Origin: Gammaproteobacteria bacterium
Lineage (GTDB): Bacteria; Pseudomonadota; Gammaproteobacteria; Pseudomonadales; UBA5518
Length of the DNA stretch: 64,000 nt
NCBI GenBank assembly: GCA_016718385.1
Contig: JADKDK010000002.1
Coordinates: 868,001 to 932,000 of the forward strand
Direction: 5' to 3'
Under the pieces are notes generated by a model that was given only the letters and a program-made list of their open reading frames with translations, was not told the DNA's origin and ran no database searches. The position numbers were made by a program, and so were the translations under genes. Each line of letters starts with the position of its first letter. Positions within the stretch are counted from its first letter, which is position 1. Below, one piece after another: positions 24,502 to 33,693 of this stretch.

Positions 24502-25239
24502 CTATATCGCGTCGACAGGCCGCGCGTGGCGCGCCCGGAAGTAACCACGGCTGTGCAGGGGTCTGGCGCCCAGCAATTGCGCCAGCGCCTCGCGCATCAG
24601 CCGCTTGGCGTAGCGACGCGTTTCGGGTCCGGAAAAATCCCCGCGCCCGATCTCGGCCAGCACGCGGCCCGGGTAGGCACGCGGGTCGGCCGGTGCCGGC
24701 GCGGCGTGGAATCCGCCCTCTGGACTGAACAGGTAGTGGCCGGCGGGCTCGAGCGCCTGCCCGGTCGAACTGTCGTGCACGAACTCCATGCCATAGCCGA
24801 GCTCGCGCAGCAGCAGCAGCTCGAAGCGACGCAGCAGCGGTTCGAGGTCCTCGGCCGACGCGATCCCGGGCAGCAGCGCGGCGTAGGCATCGAACAGGGT
24901 GCAATGGGCGTCGTGCTGCATCAGCAGGCGCATCAGCAGCTCGTTCACGTACAGCGCCGTGTAGAGCCGCTCGCCCGCGATTGCGGGCGCGGGCGATACG
25001 GCCTCGGCAGCGGCCAGCGTCTTCAGGTCGGCGCGGCCGGACCACGACACCAGCAGCGGCTGGAAGGCCTGGCTGCAGGCTCCGGGGCCGCGCCGCCCGC
25101 CGCGCGCCCCGCGCGCGATGACACCGACGCGACCGAAGTCGCGCGTCAGCAGTTCGAGCAGGAGGCTGGTCTCGCGCCAGGCGCGCCGGTGCAGCACGAA
25201 GGCGGGCTGCCGGTCGACACGCAGATCCGCGACGCTCAC
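24502..25239 (-). CDS. recO: DNA repair protein RecO
   Basis: A 245-residue protein of the RecFOR pathway that loads RecA on SSB-coated DNA. The N-terminal OB fold is clear (PAFVLHRRAWRETSLLLELLTRDFGRVGVIARGARG), followed by the helical domain (LYTALYVNELLMRLL, LLRRFELLLLRELGYG). No zinc-finger cysteines are evident. It follows era on the minus strand by 19 bases. The pdxJ gene that usually comes next in gammaproteobacteria is missing; cysM is downstream instead. Confidence 0.92.
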   Translation of the reverse strand: MSVADLRVDRQPAFVLHRRAWRETSLLLELLTRDFGRVGVIARGARGGRRGPGACSQAFQPLLVSWSGRADLKTLAAAEAVSPAPAIAGERLYTALYVNELLMRLLMQHDAHCTLFDAYAALLPGIASAEDLEPLLRRFELLLLRELGYGMEFVHDSSTGQALEPAGHYLFSPEGGFHAAPAPADPRAYPGRVLAEIGRGDFSGPETRRYAKRLMREALAQLLGARPLHSRGYFRARHARPVDAI

Positions 25240-25258
25240 CGTGACATCCCCGCCACGA

Positions 25259-26155
25259 TCAGCTTTCTTCCTGGTACCCGAGGCTCTTCAGCGCGCGCTC
25301 GTCGTCGGACCAGCCGCTCTTCACCTTGACCCAGAGCTTCAGCATGACCTTGGTTCCGAGCAGACGTTCCATGTCGATGCGCGCCTCGGCGCCGATGAGC
25401 TTCAGCCGCGCCCCGCCGCGGCCGATCACGATCGCCTTCTGCCCCGCCTTCTCGACCAGGATCAGGGCGCTGATGTGAATCGTCTGGCCTTCCTGGCGGA
25501 ACTCCTCGATCTGCACCGCGTTGGCGTAGGGCAGCTCCTCGCCGAGCTGGCGCATCAGCTTCTCGCGGACGATCTCCGCCACCATGAAGCGCTCGCTGCG
25601 GTCGGTGATCTGGTCCGGCGGGAACAGGTGCGGCGCCTCGGGCAGCAGCGTCGCGATCTCGCGCTCGAGCGCCTCGAGGTTGTGTCCCTTCAGCGCCGAG
25701 ACCGGCACGATGGCCGCGAAGGGATATTTCTCCTGCAGCGCCGCGATGTGCGGCAGCAGCGCATCCTTCTGCTCGATCTGGTCGGTCTTGTTGATGATCA
25801 GGAGCACCGGCTTGCCCGCGGCGCGCACCGCGGCGAGCACCTGCTCGTCGGACTCCAGCCACTGCAGCCGGTCCACGACCATCAGCACCAGGTCGACGTC
25901 GCGCACGGCGCCGAGTGCGGCGCGGTTCATCGCGCGATTGATCGCCTTGCCCTCGCCCTGGTGCAGCCCCGGCGTGTCGACGTAGACGATCTGCACCGCC
26001 TCGTGCGTGCTCACGCCGAGGATGCGATGGCGCGTGGTCTGCGGCTTGCGCGAGGTGATGCTGATCTTCTGCCCGAGCAGGTGGTTCAGCAGGGTGGACT
26101 TGCCCACGTTGGGGCGACCCACGATCGCCACCATGCCGCAACGTTCGGTGCTCAT
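25259..26155 (-). CDS. era: GTPase Era
   Basis: A 298-residue GTPase for 16S rRNA maturation and 30S assembly. The start at 26155 is two bases after the rnc stop. G1 is GRPNVGKST, switch TTRHRI, G3 DTPGLH, G4 NKTD and G5 VSALKG. The C-terminal KH domain contains VIGRGGARLKLIG, which binds the 3' end of 16S rRNA. Gene order rnc-era-recO is conserved. Confidence 0.96.
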   Translation of the reverse strand: MSTERCGMVAIVGRPNVGKSTLLNHLLGQKISITSRKPQTTRHRILGVSTHEAVQIVYVDTPGLHQGEGKAINRAMNRAALGAVRDVDLVLMVVDRLQWLESDEQVLAAVRAAGKPVLLIINKTDQIEQKDALLPHIAALQEKYPFAAIVPVSALKGHNLEALEREIATLLPEAPHLFPPDQITDRSERFMVAEIVREKLMRQLGEELPYANAVQIEEFRQEGQTIHISALILVEKAGQKAIVIGRGGARLKLIGAEARIDMERLLGTKVMLKLWVKVKSGWSDDERALKSLGYQEES

Positions 26156-26157
26156 CG

Positions 26158-26853
26158 CTATTGCTCCGCTCCTTGCAGACGGGCGAGCGCCGCGCGCGCC
26201 GCCTGCTGTTCCGCCGCACGCTTGGTGCCGGCCTGCGCCTCCACCGGCACCGCCAGGCCGCGCACATGGCACAGCACGCGAAAGTGCTGCTGTCCGGGCG
26301 CGCCGCTGGTGGCGGCGAGTTCATAGCGCGGCAACGGCGCTCGCCGCGCCTGCAGGTACTCCTGCAGCTCGGTCTTGGCATCCTTGTGCGAGATGCCGGG
26401 CTCGAGCCCCGCGAGCCGCGCGGCGTACCACCGCCGCACGACGCCGAGCGCCGCATCGGTGCCCGCATCGAGGCAGATGGCGCCGAGCAGCGCCTCGACC
26501 GCATCGGCGAGTATCGAATCGCGCTCGCGTCCCCCGCTCGAGGCTTCGCCGGCGCCCAGGCGCAGCGCGGGGCCCAGGCCGAGCTCGCGACCGATCTCGG
26601 CCAGGGTCTCGCCGCGCACCAGGCTGACCCGCAGCCGGTGCAGCTGGCCTTCGCGCAGAGCGGGGTAGCGCCGGTAGAGCTCCGCCGCGATGCCGAGGTT
26701 CAGCACCGCGTCGCCGAGGAACTCGAGGCGCTCGTTGTTGCCGGCGCCGAAGCTCGCGTGCGTCAGCGCCAGTTCGAGCAGCTCGCGGCGCGCGAAGTCG
26801 TGCCCGATACGGGACTGCAGGCGCGACAGGTCGGAGCCAGCGTCACGAGGCAC
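26158..26853 (-). CDS. rnc: ribonuclease III
   Basis: A 231-residue double-strand RNA endonuclease. The RNase III signature NERLEFLGDAVL and the second metal-site region (ADAVEALLGAI) are intact; the C-terminal dsRBD spans about residues 155-225 (DAKTELQEYLQ, GTKRAAEQQAARAAL). It processes rRNA precursors and regulatory RNAs. The start overlaps the end of the DUF4845 gene by 11 bases. Confidence 0.96.
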   Translation of the reverse strand: MPRDAGSDLSRLQSRIGHDFARRELLELALTHASFGAGNNERLEFLGDAVLNLGIAAELYRRYPALREGQLHRLRVSLVRGETLAEIGRELGLGPALRLGAGEASSGGRERDSILADAVEALLGAICLDAGTDAALGVVRRWYAARLAGLEPGISHKDAKTELQEYLQARRAPLPRYELAATSGAPGQQHFRVLCHVRGLAVPVEAQAGTKRAAEQQAARAALARLQGAEQ

Positions 26854-27262
26854 CGGGAATGACGATCTCCACGCGGTTCTTGTCGAAGTTCACGATGGCG
26901 TCCACGTTGCCCATCACGTGCGTGCGGGCCTCGTAGTTGGCGTCGATGATCAGGTGCGTCTTGGTCTTCTCGACCTTCATGCACGGCCTGGCCTTGTCGC
27001 GGCAGACGGCCTGGATGGCCTCGATCTGGTTGACGTCGAACTTGCGCTCCACCGCCAGGCGGATTTCCTGCGTCGACTTGCGCCCCAGCTCGGGCTCGTT
27101 CTGCAGTGCCTGCACGGTGGCGCGGACCGTGTAGTTGTTGATGTAGAGCGGCGCGAGGCTGAACCCCACGGTGAGCAGGAATCCCCCCACGAGCACGATC
27201 ACCATCCACTGCCAGATGGTGAAACCCGCCTGGCGGCTCCTGCTGGAACTGTTCATCGTCAC
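26843..27262 (-). CDS. DUF4845-family membrane protein
   Basis: A 139-residue protein with one N-terminal membrane helix (WQWMVIVLVGGFLLTVGFSLAP) after a basic, pilin-like leader (SRQAGFTIWQWM), then a periplasmic domain (YINNYTVRATVQAL, KVEKTKTHLIIDANYEART). This family is found between lepB and rnc in many gammaproteobacteria; function unknown. An internal ATG at 27256 is an alternative start. It overlaps rnc. Confidence 0.85.
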   Translation of the reverse strand: MTMNSSSRSRQAGFTIWQWMVIVLVGGFLLTVGFSLAPLYINNYTVRATVQALQNEPELGRKSTQEIRLAVERKFDVNQIEAIQAVCRDKARPCMKVEKTKTHLIIDANYEARTHVMGNVDAIVNFDKNRVEIVIPGAS

Positions 27263-27306
27263 TTGCTCCCCGTGTCGGACCGGATCGCGCTCAATTGTAG
27301 ACGCAT

Positions 27307-28147
27307 CTAGCGGATGGTGCCCACGCGGTCGAAGCTCGGCATGGTGAAGAAGCTGCCCCAGTGCATCCAGATCGCGAAGGCCTTGCCGACGATGTTCCTC
27401 TCCGGCACCTCGCCCCAGACGCGGCTGTCGCTGCTGTTGTCGCGGTTGTCGCCCATCATGAAATAGTGTCCCGGGGTGACCGTGTGCTCGAAGTCGTCCG
27501 GGATGCGACGCATCAACTCCTTGCGCACCACGTGCGGCACGCCCGCCAGGTCCTCTTCCAGGATCTGGTAACTCGGATGCAGCGGCGGCAGCTGCGCGAT
27601 CAGGTTCTGCGGCATCTGCTCGCCGTTCACGTACAGCACCTTGTCGCGGTAGGCGACGCGGTCGCCCGGCAACCCGATGACGCGCTTGATGAAGTAGCGC
27701 TTGTCGTTGGGCGGGAAGAACACCATCACGTCGCCGCGCTGCGGCGTGCCGACGTCGACGACCTTGGTGTTCAGCACCGGCAGCCGGATGCCGTAGGCGA
27801 ACTTGTTCACCAGGATGTAGTCACCGACCAGCAGCGTCGGCACCATCGACGAGGACGGAATCTGGAACGGCTCGACGAGAAAGCTGCGCAGCACCAGCAC
27901 GACCAGCAGCACCGGCAGGAAGGAGCGCGCGTACTCCACGGGCACCGGCTCCTTGAGCGCCCGTGGCGGCCGCGGCGCCGTAACCGATCGCATCGGGAGT
28001 GCCGGCCTCGGACCAGCGCGGGAAGCGCGCACGCAGCCCGGCGTCACGGCGCCGGCGACCCGGGCGCAGCCACAGCACGTCGAGCGCCCATATCACGAGG
28101 GCGACAAAGGTCAGCGCGACCAGAATCAGCGGAAAATCGATGTCCAT
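27307..28147 (-). pseudogene. lepB: signal peptidase I, frame disrupted near residue 60
   Basis: The expected two-helix LepB is split over two frames. MDIDFPLILVALTFVALVIW (start 28147, AGGTGGGG upstream, 12 bases after lepA) encodes the first membrane helix; the second helix (EYARSFLPVLLVVLVLRSFLVEPF) and the whole catalytic domain are in another frame. The nucleophile region PSSSMVPTL, the Lys region RYFIKRVIGLPGD and GHYFMMGDNRDNSSDSR are intact. The span is 841 bases, one more than a multiple of three, so one extra base (or two missing) lies at about 27950-28010. LepB is normally essential, so either this is an assembly error or a shorter one-helix protein starts inside (ATG 27990 or an alternative codon at 28047), which would still place the catalytic domain outside. 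Confidence 0.8.
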
Positions 28148-28158
28148 CGCCCCACCTG

Positions 28159-29961
28159 TCAACTGTCGACTTTCAGCACCGCGAGGAACGCGGCCTGCGG
28201 GATCTCGACGCGACCCACCTGCTTCATGCGCTTCTTGCCTTCTTTCTGCTTTTCCAGCAGCTTCTTCTTGCGCGTCACGTCGCCGCCGTAGCACTTGGCG
28301 ATCACGTTCTTGCGCAGCGCCTTCACGGTCTGGCGCGCGATGATGTGCCCGCCGATGGCAGCCTGGATCGCCACGTCGAACATCTGCCGCGGGATCAGCT
28401 CGCGCATCTTCTCGACCAGCACCCGCCCGCGGTGCTGCGCCTGGTCACGGTGCACGATGATCGCCAGCGCGTCGACGCGATCGCCGTTGATCAGCACGTC
28501 GAGCCGCACCAGGTTGGCGGCCTGGAAACGCTCGAAGCTGTAGTCGAGCGAACCGTAGCCGCGGGTCAGCGACTTGAGGCGGTCGAAGAAGTCCAGCACC
28601 ACTTCCGAGAGCGGCAGCTCCCACGTGAGCGAGACCTGGCGACCGAGGAACTGCATGTCCTTCTGCACGCCGCGCTTCTCGACGCAGAGGTTGATCGCCG
28701 CGCCCACGTAGTCCTGCGGCACCAGGATGTTCGCGCGCACGATCGGCTCGCGCATCTCCTCGACGTACCCGGGGTCGGGCAGGCGCGAGGGGTTGTCGAC
28801 CATGAGGGTCTCGCCCCGCGTGGTGAGCACCTCGTAGATCACGGTAGGGGCCGTGGTGATCAGGTCGAGGTCGTATTCGCGCTCCAGCCGCTCCTGGATG
28901 ATCTCCATGTGCAGCGTGCCGAGAAAGCCGCAGCGAAAGCCGAAACCGAGCGCGTCCGAGGTCTCGGGCTCGTAGAACAGCGAGGCGTCGTTCAGCGTCA
29001 GCTTGGCAAGCGCGTCGCGGAAGTCCTCGTAGTCCTCGGAGTTCACGGTGAACAGCCCGGCGTAGACCTGCGGTTTGACCCTCTGGAAGCCGGGCAGCGC
29101 GGGCGCGCTGTCGGCGGTCTTCAGGTGCGTGATGGTATCGCCCACCGGCGCGCCGTGGATGTCCTTGATCCCGGCGACGACGAAGCCGACCTCGCCCGCC
29201 GACAGCGACTGGCGCTGCAGGCGCTTGGGCGTGAACACCCCGACCTGGTCCACTTCGTGGGCGCGGCCGATGGACTTGGTGACGATGCGGTCGCGCACGC
29301 GCAGCGTGCCGTTCACTACCCGCACCAGCGACACCACGCCGAGGTAGGTGTCGAACCAGGAATCGATGATCAGCGCCTGCAGCGGCGCGTCGGGATCGCC
29401 CTCGGGCGGCGGGATCACCCGCACCAGTTCCTCGAGCAGTTCGTCGATGCCGAGCCCGCTCTTGGCGCTGACGCGGCAGGCGTGCGAGGCATCGATGCCG
29501 ATGATGTCCTCGATCTCCCTGGCCACGCGCTCGGGCTCGGCCTGGGGCAGGTCCATCTTGTTCAGGACCGGCAGGACTTCCAGCCCCTGCTCGATGGCCG
29601 TGTAGCAGTTGGCGACCGACTGCGCCTCCACGCCCTGCCCGGCATCGACCACCAGCAGCGCGCCCTCGCAGGCCGCGAGCGAGCGCGAGACCTCGTAAGA
29701 GAAGTCCACGTGCCCGGGGGTGTCGATGAAGTTGAGCTGGTAGGTCTCGCCGTCCCGTGCCTTGTAGGCCAGCGTGACGCTCTGCGCCTTGATCGTGATG
29801 CCGCGCTCGCGCTCGATATCCATCGAGTCGAGCACCTGCTCCTGCATCTCGCGGCCGCTCAGGCCTCCGCAGACCTGGATGAAACGGTCGGCGAGCGTCG
29901 ATTTGCCATGATCGATGTGCGCGATGATGGAAAAGTTGCGTATCCGGTTGAGGGCTGTCAC
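28159..29961 (-). CDS. lepA: elongation factor 4 (LepA)
   Basis: A 600-residue translational GTPase that back-translocates or helps ribosome biogenesis. G1 is AHIDHGKST, G3 DTPGHVDF and G4 NKMDLP. The LepA-specific C-terminal domain is present, ending KKRMKQVGRVEIPQAAFLAVLKVDS. It precedes lepB with 12 bases between. Length is typical. Confidence 0.97.
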   Translation of the reverse strand: MTALNRIRNFSIIAHIDHGKSTLADRFIQVCGGLSGREMQEQVLDSMDIERERGITIKAQSVTLAYKARDGETYQLNFIDTPGHVDFSYEVSRSLAACEGALLVVDAGQGVEAQSVANCYTAIEQGLEVLPVLNKMDLPQAEPERVAREIEDIIGIDASHACRVSAKSGLGIDELLEELVRVIPPPEGDPDAPLQALIIDSWFDTYLGVVSLVRVVNGTLRVRDRIVTKSIGRAHEVDQVGVFTPKRLQRQSLSAGEVGFVVAGIKDIHGAPVGDTITHLKTADSAPALPGFQRVKPQVYAGLFTVNSEDYEDFRDALAKLTLNDASLFYEPETSDALGFGFRCGFLGTLHMEIIQERLEREYDLDLITTAPTVIYEVLTTRGETLMVDNPSRLPDPGYVEEMREPIVRANILVPQDYVGAAINLCVEKRGVQKDMQFLGRQVSLTWELPLSEVVLDFFDRLKSLTRGYGSLDYSFERFQAANLVRLDVLINGDRVDALAIIVHRDQAQHRGRVLVEKMRELIPRQMFDVAIQAAIGGHIIARQTVKALRKNVIAKCYGGDVTRKKKLLEKQKEGKKRMKQVGRVEIPQAAFLAVLKVDS

Positions 29962-30120
29962 CCGCGCTTCACCACGTTCCGATCCAGAGTCTGGGGTTCC
30001 TTGACGATCGCGTACTCTACGTGATGACGGCCACGTTGACCGCCCGCAAAAGCGCGCAATACTACCTGATCACCCTCAGGACCCCGGCCGGCGGCGGCAC
30101 GCGCCGCCGCGAGGCTGTCC
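29962..30120. other. mucD-lepA intergenic region
   Basis: This 159-base gap holds a GC-rich hairpin (GCGGCGGC / GCCGCCGC, 30091-30110) just past the mucD stop, without a U-tract on either strand. A lepA promoter is probably here but no convincing -35/-10 pair stands out. Confidence 0.4.
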
Positions 30121-31523
30121 TCAGTCCTCGATGCGGATGGCCACGAAGCCGGCCTGCCCGCCGCGCAGCAGGCGCACCGGCACGTGCGTGCCCGAAGGCA
30201 GCGCAGCCACGATGGCGCCGAACCGCTTGGCGTCGCGAACGGACTCGCTGCCGATCAGCGTGATCACGTCGCCCGGACGCAACCCTGCGCGGTCGCCGGC
30301 CTTGCCGCGCGCCACTTCGCGCACGACCACGCCGCCGTTTATGCGCAACTGCGCCTTCTGCTGCTGGTCGAGGTCATCGATGACCAGCCCGATGCGCCCG
30401 CCGGTCGCGCTGGCCTGGGCCACCGCTCCTCGTCGTCACCGCCGAGCTTGCCGACGGTGATATTCAGCTTCACGGGCTTGCCCTCGCGGATGACCTTCAT
30501 CTGCGAACGGGTTCCCGGCTTGACCAGGCCCACGACGTGGGGCAGGTCGGAGGACTCGACGATGCCGCGGCCGTCGAACTCGACCACGATGTCGCCGATG
30601 CGCACGCCGGCCTTCTCCGCGGGGCCTCCCGGCTCGAGCTGGGAGATCAGCGCCCCTGCGGGCTTGTCCAGCCCGAAGCTCTCGGCCAGCGCACGATCCA
30701 CGTCCTGGATGCCCACGCCCAGCCAGCCGCGCACCACGTGCCCCGAGGCCTTCAACTGCTCCATGACATCGATGGCCACGGAAATGGGTATCGCAAAGGA
30801 AAGGCCGATCGAGCCGCCGCTGCGCGTGTAGATCTGCGAATTGATGCCGACTACCTCGCCATCGAGGTTGAACAGCGGTCCTCCCGAGTTGCCCGGATTG
30901 ATCGCCACGTCGGTCTGGATGAACGGCACGTAGTTGCCGGTATCCCCGTCGCTCGGCAGGCTGCGCCCGCGCGCGCTGACAATGCCCGCGGTGACCGAGT
31001 AGTCGAGGCCAAAGGGCGAGCCTATCGCCACCACCCACTCGCCCACCTCGAGCTCGTCCGGCTCACCGAAGCTCACGACCGGCAGGCCGGTGGCATCGAC
31101 CTTCAGCAGCGCGAGATCCGAGCGCTTGTCGGTGCCCACGATCCTGGCCTCGAACTCGCGGCGGTCCGCCAGGCGCACCGTCACGGCGTCGGCCCCGTCG
31201 ACCACGTGGTGATTGGTCAGGATGTAGCCGTCGGCCGAGACCAGGAAGCCCGAACCCATGGACTGGCGCTCGCGCTGCGGCTGGCCGCGGTACTGGAACA
31301 GGTGGCGGAAGATCTCCGGCATCTGCTCGAGCGCGCGCGGATCGATGTCGGGCGGCAAGCCTTCCATCTCCGGAGACTTCTGCGTGCTCATGATCTTGAC
31401 GACCGCTCCCGAGTTCTTCTGGACGATCGTCGTGAAGTCCGGCAATGCCGCCGACCACGACTTGCCGGCCAGCGCCAGCATCAACGCGAGTCCACACCAG
31501 GCCGACATCCAGTTGCGCTTCAT
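30121..31523 (-). pseudogene. mucD: DegP/MucD-type periplasmic serine protease, frame disrupted before PDZ2
   Basis: Start at 31523 with GGAGAG; the signal peptide ends KSWSA. The catalytic triad is intact (His in TNHHVVDGAD, Asp in DKRSDLALLK, Ser in NPGNSGGPLF) as is the first PDZ domain (RGWLGVGIQDVD to VKLNITVGKL). After GGDDEE the frame runs into out-of-frame sequence, while the second PDZ domain (GRIGLVIDDL to VAIRIED) continues in another frame from about 30423. The span of 1403 bases is one short of a multiple of three, so one base is missing near 30424-30432. Without correction the product keeps protease and PDZ1 but loses PDZ2. MucD degrades misfolded envelope proteins and restrains AlgU signalling. 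Confidence 0.82.
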
Positions 31524-31565
31524 AGGCTCTCCAGATAAAAGCAGATAAAAAATGACTACGAGTGA

Positions 31566-32027
31566 TCAGACGAGGGAACGCACGGCGGGAAACACCCTGA
31601 GCAACTCGGGCCCGAGGACACCCGCACGCGGTCGGCGCGACAACGCGCGCGCGGCGGCCACGGCGAGCAGGAACCCCCCCGCTGCGGCTGCCATCGACCA
31701 CGCCTCGGCGGCTCCCGGCGGCGCAAGGCGCTCGCCCGTCACGGCCCCGGCCACGATGCCGGCCAGCGGCAGCAGGTATGCAAACACGGAGGCGCGCAAC
31801 ACGCTGTGCTCGCGCACGCCGATTTCCACCTCGTCGTCGACCGCCGGACGCAGGCCCGCCGGCAGCACGATGCGCAGATGGTGACGCCGGTCGCCCAGCA
31901 GCCTGCCGATCACGCCGCCGCCGCAGCCCTGGCCAGAAGCGCAGGCACCACAACCCGGCCTGGCGATGGTCTCCACCCAGCAGGCGTCGGCCTCCACCGC
32001 GACGACGCGTGCACGCTCGACCATCAT
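31566..32027 (-). CDS. mucC: RseC/MucC-family protein
   Basis: A 153-residue inner-membrane protein. The ATG at 32027 overlaps the mucB stop (ATGA). An N-terminal domain has the Cys cluster CGACASGQGCGGG typical of RseC/RsxC-associated proteins and two membrane helices follow (SVFAYLLPLAGIVAGAV and AAGGFLLAVAAARAL). The family modulates sigma-E or SoxR reduction. The frame stays open upstream through the disrupted mucB, so naive calling would fuse the two. Confidence 0.85.
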   Translation of the reverse strand: MMVERARVVAVEADACWVETIARPGCGACASGQGCGGGVIGRLLGDRRHHLRIVLPAGLRPAVDDEVEIGVREHSVLRASVFAYLLPLAGIVAGAVTGERLAPPGAAEAWSMAAAAGGFLLAVAAARALSRRPRAGVLGPELLRVFPAVRSLV

Positions 32028-32987
32028 GGCGTTGCGTCCGGAAAATTGACTCCGTTGGCAATCAGCTGCGCGGTCTCGACGGGAATTTCGCCCACCACGG
32101 TGACCAGGTGCTCCTCGTCGCGCGGCACGACGTAGGACACCGTGGCGCCGCGCGAGGCCTGCCCCGCACGAGGCGGACGCTCGGCGGTGCGCTCGACGAA
32201 GACCGCGAACACCGCCAGCCCGTCGGTATAGCTCTGGACCTCGACCGCTGGCCCGCCGGCGCGGGCGCTGCGCACCTCGCGTCCCGTCGCGACGAATCCC
32301 TCCGGCAGCCAGGCAACCGTCCACGCGAAGGGTGCGGGCTCCTCGGTCGCGGTGTGCTCCTTCGCGTGCTGCGCGCCGGGCGTCTCGGGCGCCAGCTCGG
32401 CCGCCGCGACGGGAGCGCCGATCTGCAGGTCCACGAACTGGAATCGCTCGAGCACGCGGCCGGCGCCGTCGGTGGTCTCCGACTTCAGCAGCAGCGAGCT
32501 CGCCTCGTCCAGCACCACGTTCATGCCATAGCGATAGGGATCGCGCGGCACGATGCTGATGCGCAGTCCCTGGTGATTGGCCACCCGCTCGGCCCCGTCG
32601 AACTCGATGGCATAGTGGTCTGCCAGCCTGCGCGCCCGCGACGCCCGATTGCGCGCGCTGCGCGAAGCGTGCCGCCGGGTCGAGCCGCATCAGGCGATCC
32701 CCGGCGTGCTCGCAATCCACCCGGTGGCCGCGGCGCACGAACTCGCGCTGCTCGCCATCGAGATGCACGAGGCGCTCCTGCTCCACGCCGTCGACCACCG
32801 CGTGCGCGATGCGCACCGAGCTGAGCGACTGCCCCTGCTCGTAGGTGAACACGCCCTGGTAGTCGAGGGACCGGAAGCTGCGCGACATCGCGTCGAGGCG
32901 CGAAGCCGGATCGCCGGCCTCCACGGCGTGCGCGGGGGCCGCGAGAAAACCCGGCAGCAGGCAGGCGAGCACGGCGAGCGGACGCAT
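32024..32987 (-). pseudogene. mucB: sigma-E regulatory protein RseB/MucB, frame disrupted near residue 110
   Basis: Signal peptide PLAVLACLLPGFLAAPAHA starts at ATG 32987 (a TTG at 32996, with GAGG at 8 bases, is an alternative). The N-terminal MucB domain (DAMSRSFRSLDYQGVFTYEQG to RLMRLDPAARFAQR) is in one frame; the remainder (RLADHYAIEFDGAERVANHQ, ISIVPRDPYRYGMNVVLDE, to VNFPDATP) is in another. The span of 964 bases is one over a multiple of three, so one extra base lies at about 32630-32680. MucB binds lipoproteins and LPS intermediates and protects MucA from DegS/AlgW; its loss would raise AlgU activity. Reading on unshifted gives a long hybrid ending in mucC. Confidence 0.82.
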
Positions 32988-33006
32988 GGGAATCAACCGT
33001 TCCGCC

Positions 33007-33642
33007 TCAGGGCGCCTCGTACGAGACCACGCGCGCGTAGGGCAGCATGCCCTGGTTGGTGTTCAGCGCGGCGTTCTGGACATGATCGGCCATGAACAGG
33101 CGCAAGCGCTGCTCGGCGAGCTGATCGGGGCTGGCACCCGCGTGCTGCAGACCGCCGCCCGGAGCCGGCACGGCAGAGCCGAAACCCACCGGGACCGCGG
33201 GTCCCGTGACCGGCACAGGCAAACCGCCCGGGCGTCCGAGTTCACCGAGCGAGGTACCCGCTGACGATGCGACCACGGCGACCTGCGGTATGCCTGCGGG
33301 CTCGGGCGCGAGCGCGCGCAGGCCGAACACCGCCGCCATGCAAACCGAGGCCGCCACGGCCACGCCGCCCACCGGCATCCGCCAGCGCGAGGCGGCCGGG
33401 GCCGTCGCGGCCGCCGGCTGTTGCGCCGCCACGGCCGCAAGAATGCCCGCCGTCAGCGCCGGCGGGCACAGGGCCCTGGCTTCACCCCGCGCCACCGCGC
33501 GCACCGCGTAGTGCCGCCCGAGCAGGGCCGTCACCCCGGCATCGTCCACGCTCTCCAGCACGCGCCGGTATTCGAATTCGCTGGCCTCACCATCGACCAC
33601 GGCGGAGATCATCTCGCGCAAAGGCGCATTCAGCTGGCTCAA
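33007..33642 (-). CDS. mucA: anti-sigma-E factor RseA/MucA
   Basis: No ATG fits. TTG at 33642 (preceded by GGGGGTGG) places the conserved N-terminal sigma-binding domain (EMISAVVDGEASEFEYRRVLE) near the start as in known MucA/RseA; TTG 33669 is a longer alternative. One membrane helix lies near the middle (MPVGGVAVAASVCMAAVFGL) and the rest is periplasmic and Pro/Gly-rich, ending VSYEAP. It binds AlgU at the inner membrane and is cleaved in response to envelope stress. The stop is 10-20 bases upstream of mucB. Confidence 0.85.
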   Translation of the reverse strand: MSQLNAPLREMISAVVDGEASEFEYRRVLESVDDAGVTALLGRHYAVRAVARGEARALCPPALTAGILAAVAAQQPAAATAPAASRWRMPVGGVAVAASVCMAAVFGLRALAPEPAGIPQVAVVASSAGTSLGELGRPGGLPVPVTGPAVPVGFGSAVPAPGGGLQHAGASPDQLAEQRLRLFMADHVQNAALNTNQGMLPYARVVSYEAP

Positions 33643-33693
33643 AATCCACCCCCAAGCGGATACGTGCAACCCTTCGGATACCCGGCAGACAAA

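Noticed and set aside
21236..24544. A very long plus-strand open frame opposite relA and cysM
   Set aside because: It is antisense to clear genes, has Arg/Ala/His-rich composition typical of a GC-rich shadow frame and no recognisable domain. Similar long shadow frames opposite P450, lepA, ppx/ppk1, valS and ccoN were rejected for the same reason.
30091..30110. Hairpin after mucD as an intrinsic terminator
   Set aside because: The stem is strong but no U-tract follows on either strand.
27950..32680. Programmed frameshifting in lepB, mucD and mucB
   Set aside because: No slippery heptamer with a downstream pseudoknot or internal Shine-Dalgarno is evident, and the shifts are of different sign.
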